DNA of 64,000 nt from Pseudophaeomoniella oleicola (lineage: Eukaryota; Ascomycota; Eurotiomycetes; Phaeomoniellales; Phaeomoniellaceae): the NCBI GenBank assembly GCA_003868215.1, contig QWDQ01000047.1, positions 1 to 64,000 on the forward strand, written 5' to 3'. Below are positions 26,053 to 36,902 of this stretch, one piece after another (the stretch's first letter is position 1; every line of letters starts with the position of its first letter). Both the position numbers and the translations under genes were made by a program. The notes under the pieces are model-generated. The model saw only the letters and a list, made by a program, of their open reading frames with translations, was not told the DNA's origin and ran no database searches.

Positions 26053-29000
26053 TTACATCTCCACGTCCATCTCATCCAGAGATTGAAATTGTACTTGACT
26101 TTCCATCTTTGTGAGAAAGGAGTCCTTCGCAGTAGTACCGGTGTCTGACGGGATGTTTGTTGTTGTTGTTGTTGTTGTTGTGCTTAGGGCCCTCTCCAAT
26201 TCTAAGCGGTGAATTGCTTCCACTGCGACTCTTGCTTCGGCTTCGGCTCGACTTCCGGCGTCGCTGACTGATCCGTATATTTCATTGTCGACGAGGATTT
26301 TGCAGGTGAAATGACTGGACTTGGGCTCAGTGAGAGTGTCTCTTTCCAAAGGTATAGGGAGTAGTGAGGCTGACTCCGAGGACGGAGAATCAATGTCTGA
26401 TCGCTCGGAATCGTCAAGAAGGGAGGGGAGGCTGATGTCCTCGGAGAGATCCTGGACGGCATCAAGCTCCTCCTCAAATCTGTACTTCACCTTTCGACCT
26501 CCAGCCATGATGCCGACCTTCATCTTCGGATGGATGCAATCCAGGCCTTCATCGAGAACACGTTCAAGATATGGTAGAAGACCCAATTTGCGAAGCCACT
26601 GCCGACATGGTTCGATGTTGCCTCCAGAATCGATGAATATCGCCGCAAGAATAGCCTCGATGATATCCGAATTGAACTTCTCGGGTCGGAGTGTCAACAG
26701 CTCAATCCATGGATATGATGTGCCCCTTGCGAGTTGATCCAAAATAACCGGCCCAAGAAGCTCGTGACGAGCTTGCGTAGAAGTCTGTGCGGCGATCAAT
26801 TCCCTAGAGCCGTTGTGGCGCATGAACTCCCACAACGCGTGCTTGACAGACCTCGACTCAATATGTATCTCCCGTGAGAGAGGTTCTACAACCGGATTGT
26901 GTGTAATGATATCGTAAGTTGAATTAAGACAAAAGAGGCCCAGGATATGTGCATTAGCAAGCGCATGTCTAACCAATGTCATCATATCTTGTCGCAACTC
27001 TTTTCCACGGCGGTGGTGAAAAATTGACTCCACGATGATTTTATCAAGGAGTGCATCTCCAAGAAACTCAAGCTGCTGATAGGATGAAACCTCTGTGGAA
27101 TCCATAAGTATAGAAGGATGTGTAAGGGCAGAGATGAGGAGCCTTGGGTGACAAAATGGGTATGAAAGTAAATCTTGAAGCACGACTAGATTGCGGAACG
27201 GCTGTTCTCCCTCCATCGATAATGGCGGTACCATATTTGAGGCAAGCTCAGCAATGGGACGCCACCGCACATCTGGCAATAATACCTGAAGGCTTAGTAG
27301 AACCTTCGCTGCCCTGGCATCCTCGTCGACACCGTCCAGATACGCGGCTCCAATGATGGCTTCTACAACATCCGCGATGGTTTTGGTTGACATCTGACGT
27401 CTGTTCAACCGGTCTTTCGGCAGAGACATAGTATTACCTGGCGGCTTCCATTTGGCCCCTTGAAATGGATCTGTGTGAATGAAGCGATCGAGTCCCAAAT
27501 TGAGCGCTGCTTTGTACAGATGAGCATTGTTGATAATGGACGTTTTGGCTACGCTGAGCCGCCCTTCATGCCAATGGGGATGCTCTGCATATACTTGGAA
27601 AGAAGTGTGCACTTTCAAGAGGGTGTCCCCCAAGAACTCGAAGCGATCGTAGCTGCTGGACTCCCTTGCCGAGGGTGCCGTTATAGCTGTCTCAACGAGG
27701 CTAACATCAGTTATCCTGATTTTTCTCAGGATGGAATCATTTAAGATCTGCGCAACGAGTCGTAGCTCGATTCTGTGACAGATCGCAGGAAAGAAGAGCA
27801 TCGCTTGGGCGTATGGAAGAGGAAAAGGATCATATCTGAATATGCTTGCAGGGAGAATCTCCACTGCTGTGTGTGCATCCCTAATTGCGAGATTGTGAAG
27901 ATAGTCTAGTCTCTTTGGCAATGATCTCACTACAAAGTTCTCCTCAACTTTGTCGGAATCGGCCCAACTGGCTAGAGACAAGTTGCTGCCCGTGATTTTC
28001 AGACCTTCCAGGGCCGACGAGTGATAGGCATATGGGCGTACATGGTACGGGCGGTCCTTACGGCGAAGAAGCCCACCAAAGAGTAAATCTTTGTCAAGTA
28101 GATGCACCTCATCATAGTCAACTGAAGAGTGTTGCGTCGTAAGACCAAGATCCGATGCTAATTCCCGATCCTTTATGGAAAGCAGATATGGGTACCGTAA
28201 TTCTGGAGAGGCGTTGTCATCGTGCGGCATATGAAGAGAGAACAGGGACATGAGCATTAGTCGAGTGGAAGACGCAAGGTGGTGGAGACTATCTGAGTCC
28301 ATGCATGGTTGTGGATATAGACCGGGTTTAACAGTAGCAGTCAGAGTCGTGTCCGCGTCCCAAAATAAAGGAAATGAAAGCGTAGATTCTAAGGGGCTTG
28401 GTAAGAGCATTCTCAGCGTTGGTAGGACGCCAGACTCCAGTCGAACCTTGATGTCGATCGCAAAGGCGGTTGAATGGTTCCAAAGTACAGCAGTCTCAGC
28501 CCAAACATCGTAGCGTTGTTGGACATCGGCAAAGCTGGCTCGCTGTTCTATTGCCCCAATATCATCGCCATCATCTTCGATTGGTAGTAGATGCTCGTTG
28601 ACGAGACCAGCGTGGTAGAGCTTTATATAAGCCTCGAAGGCGCAGTCCTTTTTGGCCATCCGATCTGTGATCCAGGACTCCTGGCTCTCAGTGACACGTA
28701 AAGAGGCGTCGACGGCCGCTGGGAGAATGACTTTTGCAAATTTTCCAGACGCAGCAAGGGTATAGACAAACTCTGGCCTGTTGTCAGCATATGGGTCCTT
28801 GGGTAACGATGCACAGAAATGATACAAGTGCCTTGGTGCGTCGTCAAGTGTCAGACGAGCACTGGATTATACAATCAGCAAGATCTCTGGATATTTTCTG
28901 GAAGCGTCTCACCCTGTAGATTCGACAACAAATTCTCTGTCGCTGTATTCTTCCTCTTCCTCTGCCTGAAGCCTCTTCTGAATCTGGCGTACATCTTCGG

Positions 29001-30686
29001 TGTATAGAGCTTTCATTTGTTCTTCGATATCATCCCACTTTGCGATGGCACCTGTAGGATCCTCCATCGGTAGCATCATGATGAATTTAGATGCTGCTTT
29101 CCTCGCACGCCCTCTGCTCTGTATGTAAGACCTCAAATCCGGGGGTGGATCGAAACGAATGACAAGATTAGTTGCAGGTACGTCAAGACCTTCCTCAAGG
29201 ACGCTTGTCGCAACTAACAGATCCTTTGTTCCTTTACGAAAGCCATGTAAAGCCTCGTGCTGGAGTTTTGTGTCAGCTATATCTTGAAGGTCCTTCTGTT
29301 TGGAGACATGACTGGCGGATCCGACGAAAGGAGATGCTTTAAACCGTTTTGCAATGCGAGAGTCATGCGATAGTAATGAAGCTAGTACCACAGCTGTCAC
29401 ACGGCGTTGAACAAATATTATTCCATTAGTGTCTGTGTCATGCTCTCCGGCTAGGAGATTGATCAATATGTCCACCTTAGAAGACAAGTTTGAAGGATCA
29501 TATCTGATGCGTGGGAGGCTCATCAGAGGATACAGAAGTCTACCCATGAAGGCCGTTAATTCGTTTGAAGTGGCAGACAGAAGAGTTGTTGGTCTTAAGG
29601 AAGTCTTCGTAACTCGTTCAATGGTCAGGCGAAGATAGTGATCGACGGCCCACTGACCTAGCTGAGTATACACGTCCTGGGCAGCTTTCAACAGCTTTCG
29701 TAGGTGAACTAAAACCGGAGCCCTGTGCTCGGCCATCATTCTTCGTGACTGTGGATCTCTGTCCTTGCCCAGTCGCATAGAGGTGAGATCAATCTCGCGA
29801 CCGTACTCGAGGTCTTCGACAGTCTTCGCCAAAGCATCCATTATGGGAGCAGGTTGAAACAGGCTCTCCTTGTAACAAATCTTTTGCAAGATGGGCTTAT
29901 GTACATACTGGCGCAAGTCCTCAGTATGTACCATAGGAGCACGGCATACAGCAGCAAGATTTTGCTCTACCACTTTCATTGATCGTGAGGACTTCGCAGG
30001 ACTCGCTGTCAGTCCGAGGATATGTGGGAGAGCAAACCCATCTGCAGCTTTGCGATGATAGTGCTGCATAATTCGATTCGTCGCATCCTTCTTCTTACAG
30101 TGATGAGCTTCGTCAAAAACTATTAGGGCGAGCTTCTCCAGCTTAACAAACCCAAGTCTTAAAGCATCATCAAGCACTTGTGGTGTTGAGACTACCACAT
30201 GTATATTCTCCAGAGCGGCTTTCCACACTGATGAATTGCTCCAATGGTCAATGTCATCGTTACTTGAAAGCGTCCTGCATTGATATGCCGGTAGTTGCTT
30301 GCTTACGACTTGACATTGTTGCTCTACCAGAACAACGGTTGGACAAGTCATCCAGACTCGCTCGGGGATGTCAGCTTGATTGTATTCTTAGCTTGATTTA
30401 TAACCACTTGCCTTGTCTGTCTCGCACCTTTCAAGCTCGGCGGCGATTCTCATGATAGCCCTGGAAGCGGTCAGCTACGCTGAACTTTGGAAAGGTTAGC
30501 ATATCGACTAACACTTGCGTTTTCCCGCTCCCAGTGTCCATCTGTTCAAAGTGAGTACAAAGCAAAGCAAGAGGAGCATGGCAGTGTTACAGCTATGATG
30601 ATATTGCGCTTCATGCTTTCTTCGAACATCTCGTACTGATAGGCTCGTGCCTGTATCCCGACGTCGGAGCTTGCATTTCCTGCCAT
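26053..30686 (-). CDS. dcl2: Dicer-like protein 2
   Basis: Predicted 1476-aa RNA-interference endonuclease that cuts long dsRNA into small RNAs; in fungi DCL2 mainly serves antiviral and transposon silencing. Seen in order: Walker A in AMDTGSGKT (exon 2), DEAHH at about 141-145, helicase C-terminal motifs (SVLEEGLDVP, QSRGRAR), a Dicer dimerisation region crossing the exon 4/5 join, and two RNase III domains with catalytic signatures FEFLGD..DVVEAIIG and LEFLGDALLD..DIIEAILA. A degenerate dsRNA-binding-like tail and a poly-Thr run near the end follow. No clear PAZ, as usual in fungi. Exons: 30591-30686, 30513-30541, 30412-30460, 28913-30360 and 26053-28861. The third intron (30361-30411) is best read as GC-AG with donor GCAAGT; the total then divides by three. 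AMDTGSGKT rather than AVLDTGSGKT favours DCL2 over DCL1. Confidence 0.93.
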
Positions 30687-31169
30687 ATTGCGCTCGGGAC
30701 GGCGTAACAGAACAAGTCAGAAGCATGAACAGCTAGGACAACAGCACTATCCACAAGAATTCCGACTGAAGATTTCGAAGGACCAGCAGTGAGTTGCAAA
30801 CTGAATTCTGATACCAATGAAATTGTAGTGGGTCACGACTCATATCGGGTATACAGATATAACGCAACATTGAAACAAATCATCGAATCAAAATCGTCCA
30901 CATTGCAGATCACAGACCTTTGGCACACCCGAAGCCCGTTGGTCCGCCGTTTGCATGGTTGACAAGGCTGAAGCGTTTGTCTGTTACCGTGATTGTCAAC
31001 CTACAGAAAGTGTGGGAGTCAAGCGCCAAGAACAGTGTTTTGATTGGGTGACGATAACGAAACACCTCACAGCCTGCATATATTATTCGAAGGCCATAGC
31101 TCATGAACAAGTTCTACATATTCCTTTTGACTCCGTTGTGTGCAGTGGCCGATACGTTCGTAATGAGTA
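30687..31169. other. Intergenic region between proteasome alpha-2 and dcl2
   Basis: 483 bp upstream of the dcl2 start and downstream of the proteasome gene stop, both on the minus strand. It should contain the dcl2 promoter. No gene or strong repeat is seen. Confidence 0.6.
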
Positions 31170-32211
31170 TTACAGGTTGGTGAGATAATCCTCAATCTCC
31201 TCCTTTGTCAGCTTTCTGAATCTTGGACCCTGGGCACCTTCTACGCCTTCAAACCCCAGTAAGTGATCCGCTGGAGGACCGACTATGCCTGTGAGACAGT
31301 TAGCATCAGATAGGAGCTCTTTGTGAAATATGATCATACCGATTTCCACAGTGTCCCCATTCATTTCACCTTCAATGGTCTCCTTCAGCGTGAGCAAGGC
31401 AATGTGCACGGCGTCTTCCAGCTCGAGGTTCTCGTTGTATCTCTTTTCCAAGAAAGTCTTTGCGCTTGTTGCACCCTTGCCAATTGCAGTCGCTTTCCAA
31501 GGAAAATAGGTACCGCTGGGATCAACCTGATAAAGACTCGGGCCACCTTTCAAGATACCGCCAGTCTTTCCTGATGCCTTCTGTTTCTCTGCATCAGTTT
31601 CGCCCTCTTTTGCATCTTCGTTTTCTGGTTCAATGCCCTCGTCCCAACCAGCCACCAATAAGCTAACTCCGTATGGTCTCACACCACCTGACTGCGTTGC
31701 CTCCTGAACAACCCGTGCAACGTCTTGCACTAGTATCCTCGTTGGGGGGTATTCGTTGTAAATTCTTTTGTATCCAGTGTGAGAGACTTTTCGGGCCTTA
31801 TCTACAAGGACTCGGTAATCAGGGCCCATGCCCGCGTAGACGGTCCCGATATTTGGTGTAATCAACGATATTTTGGAGAGGGATGGAGGGTCGACAAGAG
31901 GAGATGATGACTTCTTTTCTGTTGCTAGCACAACACCATTCGTCGCTATTTCTATCAGCTCACTGGAACATTGATATCCAAATATGGTCTGACCTTTGAT
32001 TCCCAGCGCAGTGACACCCTGATTGACTGCGTTCAAAGCATATTCTGGGATACGTTAATAACATCACTCCGAGTCCATGAGACTCCCAGCATACCTATCT
32101 GCACCAGCTTTCCACTGTTGTTATGTTAGTCTAAAAGCTGTACCAGGATTCCACATCATATGCGCACCTAGGTGAGAAAGTTGTCAACGAGAAAGAATAT
32201 CGATCCGCCAT
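31170..32211 (-). CDS. pre8: 20S proteasome subunit alpha type-2
   Basis: Predicted 279-aa alpha-ring subunit of the 20S proteasome. It begins [24 protein letters not shown] split over three exons; this is the diagnostic proteasome alpha signature. It continues through AVNQGV and [12 protein letters not shown] and ends [16 protein letters not shown], as in yeast Pre8. A charged insertion of about 30 residues (near 190-215) precedes [12 protein letters not shown] believe it is common in filamentous fungi. Exons: 32168-32211, 32095-32114, 31994-32044, 31340-31945 and 31170-31288. The introns are 53, 50, 48 and 51 bp. Introns 3 and 4 are stop-free multiples of three but interrupt conserved sequence, so I treat them as introns. 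It shares a 442-bp divergent promoter region with the RING-CH gene. Confidence 0.95.
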
Positions 32212-32653
32212 GATGCGGAGGACGATTTAACGAACTGGAAGCTTCGAATATGGACGCAGAAATTGTGTTGGAGCAACAATGTCTGAACGAGGCAGTGTGC
32301 AAAGAAAACACTGGTAATTGAGAGAAGTTGGACGTTTGGTGTTCGTTGTGGCTTTGATGAATTGTAGGCTACCAGGATACGCGCATTGCGATGAAGCTCA
32401 CCTGCAACTGTAGTACTCCAAGGTACACGACCGACCCACCGCTGGAGCTTCGATGCCAAGCCCTAATGTTACAAATCTTTTGGTCCACCACCGCAATTTT
32501 CTCTTTCGCTATTGATTTCAACTTGCATGACAACAACGTGCAAGGCCGTTCAGGATCGTATAAGATGGTCCTCTTGCACTGCAGCCAATTGCAGACGCCT
32601 AAGTGGGACCTGCGCCCAGTTCACATCGAAGGAGCTGGATCTCCGAAGTGATT
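32212..32653. promoter_or_regulatory. Divergent promoter region, proteasome alpha-2 / RING-CH gene
   Basis: 442 bp between two start codons on opposite strands. I see no clear proteasome-associated control element and no strong TATA box. Function as a bidirectional promoter is inferred from position. Confidence 0.5.
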
Positions 32654-33682
32654 ATGACGAGCACAGCAGATCCCCAAGAACCCCGATGGGCATTCCCAAG
32701 TAAAGTCGGTGCTGCTCCTGCGAACGACTTATCTCTCAGCAGTAGCGACAGCGAAGGGGATGAAATCCAGGATGAAAGAACTCATGAGCACGCGTCCGAA
32801 ACAAACGAGTTCGAAAGCTCAGTACCGAAAGTCTTTCCAACTAGGCGATGTCGATTTTGCTGGGCTGATGTTGAGCCGACTATTGAAATGCCATCTACAA
32901 GCCTTCCGCCTTTCCTACAGTCTCAGCCTCGAGTCAGGTACATTGATAGTGACCCCGACCTCGGGGAGTTGATAAAACCATGTCTTTGCAAAGGCACTCG
33001 GAGGTATGTGCATGAAGGTTGTCTCCAAGAACTGCGACGAGGAATGATGAGGGCAAGAGGCAGCAATTGGGAAAGATACTATCACCGTTGCGACATCTGT
33101 AACTTCAACTACAGACTGGAACGAATGTGGTTTGCTCGTGCCATCAGCAACCGTTTCAATCAGATCATTGTGACCCTCTTAACTCTCATCTTGCTTGTTT
33201 TTGCGCTTGGCTTTGCTGCCGATCCAATCCTCAACTACTTCTTAGAATCATATACGAATATGTCCAACAACGAGCTGCTGCTACTTGACCGAGTTGACAG
33301 CAAGCTATTTACTCCTCGAACGTCTAGATGGGGACGGCACTTTGCTAAAGGCTTAGCTTCGGCGGGGCTGCTGTCTTTTGCAAATGTTCTGACCGCTATC
33401 ACCAGCCCATGGCAATGGTGGAACATGCGCAATGCACTCTTACAAGGAAGCAGAAGAGCCGGTACTACTGGTCGAGATAGAGTTGCTTCCATTAGCTGGA
33501 TCGTCATCCTGGTCGGCGTGGTCACAGCACTGTGGAAGATCTATTCAGTCACGCATTATCTGTCCTCCAGATATCTGTTGAACGTATCAGACCGGATAAA
33601 GAATGTCAACCTGGCTGATGATGATGAAGATATCCAAGGCGTGCAGTATGAACCTCCAGATGAGCATGTCAAGGGTGATTAA
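32654..33682 (+). CDS. RING-CH (RINGv) membrane E3 ubiquitin ligase-like protein
   Basis: 342-aa single-exon gene. An acidic Ser-rich N-terminus (about 1-60) leads to a C4HC3 RING variant: C66-x2-C69, C110-x-C112, H120-x2-C123 and C146-x2-C149, with the typical PCLCKGTRRYVHEGCL core. The long spacer after the first cysteine pair (LPPFLQSQPRVRY) is typical of this fungal subgroup. At least one strong membrane segment follows (about 172-192, IIVTLLTLILLVFALGFAADP) and another near 290-310. MARCH/Doa10-type proteins are membrane-bound E3 ligases; activity here is inferred. The open frame extends upstream only to a GTG at 32603, so I use the ATG at 32654. It is divergent from the proteasome gene. 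Confidence 0.85.
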   Translation: MTSTADPQEPRWAFPSKVGAAPANDLSLSSSDSEGDEIQDERTHEHASETNEFESSVPKVFPTRRCRFCWADVEPTIEMPSTSLPPFLQSQPRVRYIDSDPDLGELIKPCLCKGTRRYVHEGCLQELRRGMMRARGSNWERYYHRCDICNFNYRLERMWFARAISNRFNQIIVTLLTLILLVFALGFAADPILNYFLESYTNMSNNELLLLDRVDSKLFTPRTSRWGRHFAKGLASAGLLSFANVLTAITSPWQWWNMRNALLQGSRRAGTTGRDRVASISWIVILVGVVTALWKIYSVTHYLSSRYLLNVSDRIKNVNLADDDEDIQGVQYEPPDEHVKGD

Positions 33683-34189
33683 GATCTGCACTGTTCGCCT
33701 TTCTCATCCTGTTTCTGCATGTCCTATCATCAAGTGTATGCAGGCAATGCATTACTTCACCCGCCCTACTTTGAGTTGTCACAGCTTTTCCCATGCCGTG
33801 CTGATTAGTCAGTGTGCGGAGAGCAATAGCTTTTTAGCCAATTGGTGACAGGCGTTATGCTTGGATCCAACAGAGCTTCAAGTGCTGCCACGTCTCTCAC
33901 CATAAACATCACCAAGATGCATCTACGTTGCCTTGATGAGCATACGAGGCTGGTAAATTCATTTAGAGTCCTACGAGGCGTAGTATGCTATGTATCGTGA
34001 AATGCGAAACCTCTGTTTACCTATCTCGTTCATGTGTTCCCCGGTGGTCCCGCGGTTGCTCTTTCTTCACCAAGCGTGATCGTGATGCATCCCAGCATGA
34101 GCCCTGTCCGCTTTGACGAAAGCATTGCTCAATATTTCCTTCAAGTTAGTGTATTATGCGTTTCATTGACTCACGAGCAGCACTCCACA
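33683..34189. other. Intergenic region upstream of the DISFA-repeat gene
   Basis: 507 bp, no gene recognised. The open frame of the next gene extends into it to ATG codons at 34085 and 34100. A GTTAGT..GAGCAG stretch (34146-34180) could be a short 5' intron. Confidence 0.5.
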
Positions 34190-35371
34190 ATGGCTACCGT
34201 GGAGCGCCACGCCCACAGTGAGATCAGTGATAATGCAGATCCAGATCTTCGGTCTCTTATCCAAGAGTTCCAGCAGATTATAGACATCTCGTTCGCAGAC
34301 ATCTCGTTCGCAGACATCTCGTTCGCAGACATCTCGTTCGCAGACACCACGTTCACAAATTCCAGACCTTGTTCCCCTTCATCGACAGTGCAGAGTGATG
34401 AACACACAATTTCAACGCCTTCTAGTAAGCTCAGTCGCAGCGAGACAGGATCCTTGTACAGCACGCCTGCCACAGCTGTCACTCACTTTGACTTTGCCTC
34501 CGAGATTGATTTGGCAACTGTTTCAGTCACAAGTACAGGGATTGCCGAAGCAATTTTCGATGACTTGCTAGCATCCAATAATGTCAGCAGCAATGTCGCA
34601 GAAAGTCTGCGAAAACTCAGGGAAATAGTATTCCGCTTGAATATATTGCTATCTGCTTCAGATGATGTGGCAACGCTCGGGATGCATGTCATCATCGAAG
34701 CGAAGAACTTGACGCAGTTCATGATGGACTGGCTTGTGGAGTTCTTGCAAGCGATCCGGGAATGTGCTGAGGGAGTCAACTACATTCTCGAGCTAGCACC
34801 TTTTACCATCATCCCGGTCCGGCAGGATTATTGGTTGTGGTTCAAACAGAGAGCCGAGCTCATCGTGAGGTACGTGGACCCAGGCAAATTCCGGACAGCA
34901 CGGACTTCCGAACTGCACATGCTTACGTATGTACTATGGTACAGGCACACGAGAATGCCTAATCTTGCGGACTTCAGACTCCTGCAAGCATTCATCCATG
35001 TCTTCGAAGATGTAGTCTATATTGAGGCGATGCAGAACTCCTCCGAATTAGACATTGGGCTTCTAGATAATCTCCTCGACGTACACACCACGCTTCTAGC
35101 ATCAGAGAGAGCATACAATGATTGGTGGATGTCCATGGTAGATCTAGGGAATCGGTACACAAAGCCATTGATGCAAGCTTTGCTTGTTGACGATGCATTT
35201 CAGCAAGCTCTGCTTCGTCAGGAAGACGAGCGCACTGCGGCTCTCCTTGCGGCCGACCAGCCACTATCATCATTGATGCGACTGCCCAGCGTGCATACAA
35301 CTGAATGTTTAGGACGGTCCGCTGAGGTTGCGAAACAATCAAGACGATTGCGAAGACAGTATACCCTTTGA
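34190..35371 (+). CDS. Hypothetical protein with DISFA tandem repeats
   Basis: 393 aa from ATG 34190; in-frame ATGs at 34085 and 34100 are alternatives. I do not recognise a family. Near residue 30 a perfect 15-bp unit is repeated four times and gives (DISFA)4 followed by a degenerate DTTFT. A Ser/Thr-rich stretch follows, then a helical, moderately hydrophobic region from about residue 100 to 330, and a basic tail (RRLRRQ). There is no signal peptide or obvious membrane segment. The long open frame and even composition support coding. It stands alone between the RING-CH gene and the secreted repeat protein, all on the plus strand. Confidence 0.65.
   Translation: MATVERHAHSEISDNADPDLRSLIQEFQQIIDISFADISFADISFADISFADTTFTNSRPCSPSSTVQSDEHTISTPSSKLSRSETGSLYSTPATAVTHFDFASEIDLATVSVTSTGIAEAIFDDLLASNNVSSNVAESLRKLREIVFRLNILLSASDDVATLGMHVIIEAKNLTQFMMDWLVEFLQAIRECAEGVNYILELAPFTIIPVRQDYWLWFKQRAELIVRYVDPGKFRTARTSELHMLTYVLWYRHTRMPNLADFRLLQAFIHVFEDVVYIEAMQNSSELDIGLLDNLLDVHTTLLASERAYNDWWMSMVDLGNRYTKPLMQALLVDDAFQQALLRQEDERTAALLAADQPLSSLMRLPSVHTTECLGRSAEVAKQSRRLRRQYTL
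34286..34345 (+). repeat. In-frame 15-bp coding minisatellite
   Basis: Four perfect copies of ATCTCGTTCGCAGAC, then a diverged fifth copy to 34360. Because the unit is 15 bp, copy-number change keeps the reading frame. Confidence 0.95.
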
Positions 35372-36257
35372 GGCTGATCGGATGGAATAATCGAGAGATG
35401 GGTGAGAGTGTTGCTGCGAGGTCATATTCTCCGTATGAGACCATCGACCGTTGTACATGATGATTCAGCCCAATAATCAGTAGATTGCGACAGCATCGGA
35501 GTAGGGGTGTGCTAATGCATGCCATAAGTTACCGGAGGGTTGAAAAGAGAGTACAGTACGTACTGCAAGTGGGAAGCTTGAAAAGCCTGGAAAGCTTGGA
35601 TGCACCAGTCAGATGAAATATTAGTATATCACAAACATCGGCCCAATTACAAGCCGTGCCTCATCCTCAACCTCAAACGCGATTGCCCAAGGTCAACCCT
35701 TGTCTGCAGATTGATTGGTAGGGGGCTCCATACCATATTCAATGTCCAATTTATAGACCAGCCTACTATGGTGGTTTGAAGCCAGGGATGGCGATCTCAC
35801 CATACGAAACCATCAAGTATCTCGACTCCACCGTCACCACCACAAGTAGTTCAGCCGTTTCAAAACGCCGAGACACGCAGTCCCAGAATACAAAACCCAT
35901 GTCCGATCACATTCACGCCATATGTTTTGCTCGTAGGATGATCTTCTGGATTCATCAATCTGATGCGCGCCGATGGCTGATGGCAAGAATGTTTAATACA
36001 GTACATATGTATGTGGTATATGGTAGGAATACATATATAAAATGCTGTTGACAGCCCCGATTTCGTGGCTTCTCTCTTCCCAGGCAGAGCACTCACCTAC
36101 AATCCTACAGCTTCGTTCTTTTGCAAGTTTTCTTTCTATTTGTCTCCTAGTGAAACAAATCCTTGCCCTTCGTTTTCTCGATTTTATCGCCCGGTGCGCT
36201 CACGTTTTCAGTCATTCAAGAACCACCGTCGAGTCGTATAACCAAACAACGCCCAAC
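35372..36257. other. Intergenic region
   Basis: 886 bp. Short open frames at 35776-36051 and on the other strand show no motif and are not reported as genes. It includes the promoter and 5' leader of the secreted repeat protein, with a pyrimidine-rich leader at 36060-36230. Confidence 0.6.
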
Positions 36258-36902
36258 ATGAAGTTCACAATCAGCTTGACCGGCCTTGCCCTCATTGGCT
36301 CAACAGTCGCTGCTCCTGTATTAGGACCTATGAGTGGTTTCCCAGCACCCTCAGGAGGATTCCCGCCAGCACCCACAGGATGGTTTCCAGTACCCACGGG
36401 ATGGTTCCCAGCTCCGTCCGGTGGGTTCCCAGCTCCAAGTGGTACTGATCACCACCACCACCACCATGGCCACCATGGCCACCACCCACACTCAACCGGT
36501 ACTGGTGGTGCTTTTCCCACTGGTGCTGCGCTTCCTTTCGAACGCCGTCACTTCTTACCATCTGGTATTGCTCCATCCGGCTTCAGTCCTTCCGGTGGAT
36601 TTCCAGCACCTTCCGGAATGCCTAGCGGCTTTCCTCCCTTCCCCTTCCCGACCGGCGAGGTTGCTCCTCCCCCGGCGATTGGCCGTCGCCAGCGCCACCA
36701 ACCCGGAAGCGGCCCGGCTGCCCCTTTCCTAAACGGCACAAGGTCCGGAGGCCATCATGGCTTCCCGCCATCTGGCCCCCCTCCCCCTCCTCCAAGTGGA
36801 ACAGCACCAGGTCCTTTCATCCCTGGCACTGGCTTCCCATTTCCCACTGGCTTCCCAGCTCCCAGTGGCTTCCCAGTTCCAACTGGTTTCCCGAAGGCAT
36901 AA
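36258..36902 (+). CDS. Secreted Gly/Pro/Phe-rich repeat protein with His cluster
   Basis: 214 aa. It begins MKFTISLTGLALIGSTVAAP, a clear secretion signal with cleavage probably after VAA. The mature part is almost all imperfect repeats of GFPAPSG/GWFPVPTG type, with a histidine-rich block (DHHHHHHGHHGHHPHS) at about 57-72 and a dibasic GRRQR near 140. It resembles no enzyme. Low-complexity secreted proteins like this are often wall-associated or shed; I infer extracellular location only. The dibasic site suggests possible Kex2 processing. The frame is open upstream to 36042, but the ATG before the signal peptide is the natural start. Repeat purity suggests rapid length change between strains. 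Confidence 0.8.
   Translation: MKFTISLTGLALIGSTVAAPVLGPMSGFPAPSGGFPPAPTGWFPVPTGWFPAPSGGFPAPSGTDHHHHHHGHHGHHPHSTGTGGAFPTGAALPFERRHFLPSGIAPSGFSPSGGFPAPSGMPSGFPPFPFPTGEVAPPPAIGRRQRHQPGSGPAAPFLNGTRSGGHHGFPPSGPPPPPPSGTAPGPFIPGTGFPFPTGFPAPSGFPVPTGFPKA

Noticed and set aside
26155-26182. TTG repeat as an independent microsatellite feature
   Set aside because: It lies inside the dcl2 coding exon and encodes a Thr run; described with the gene.
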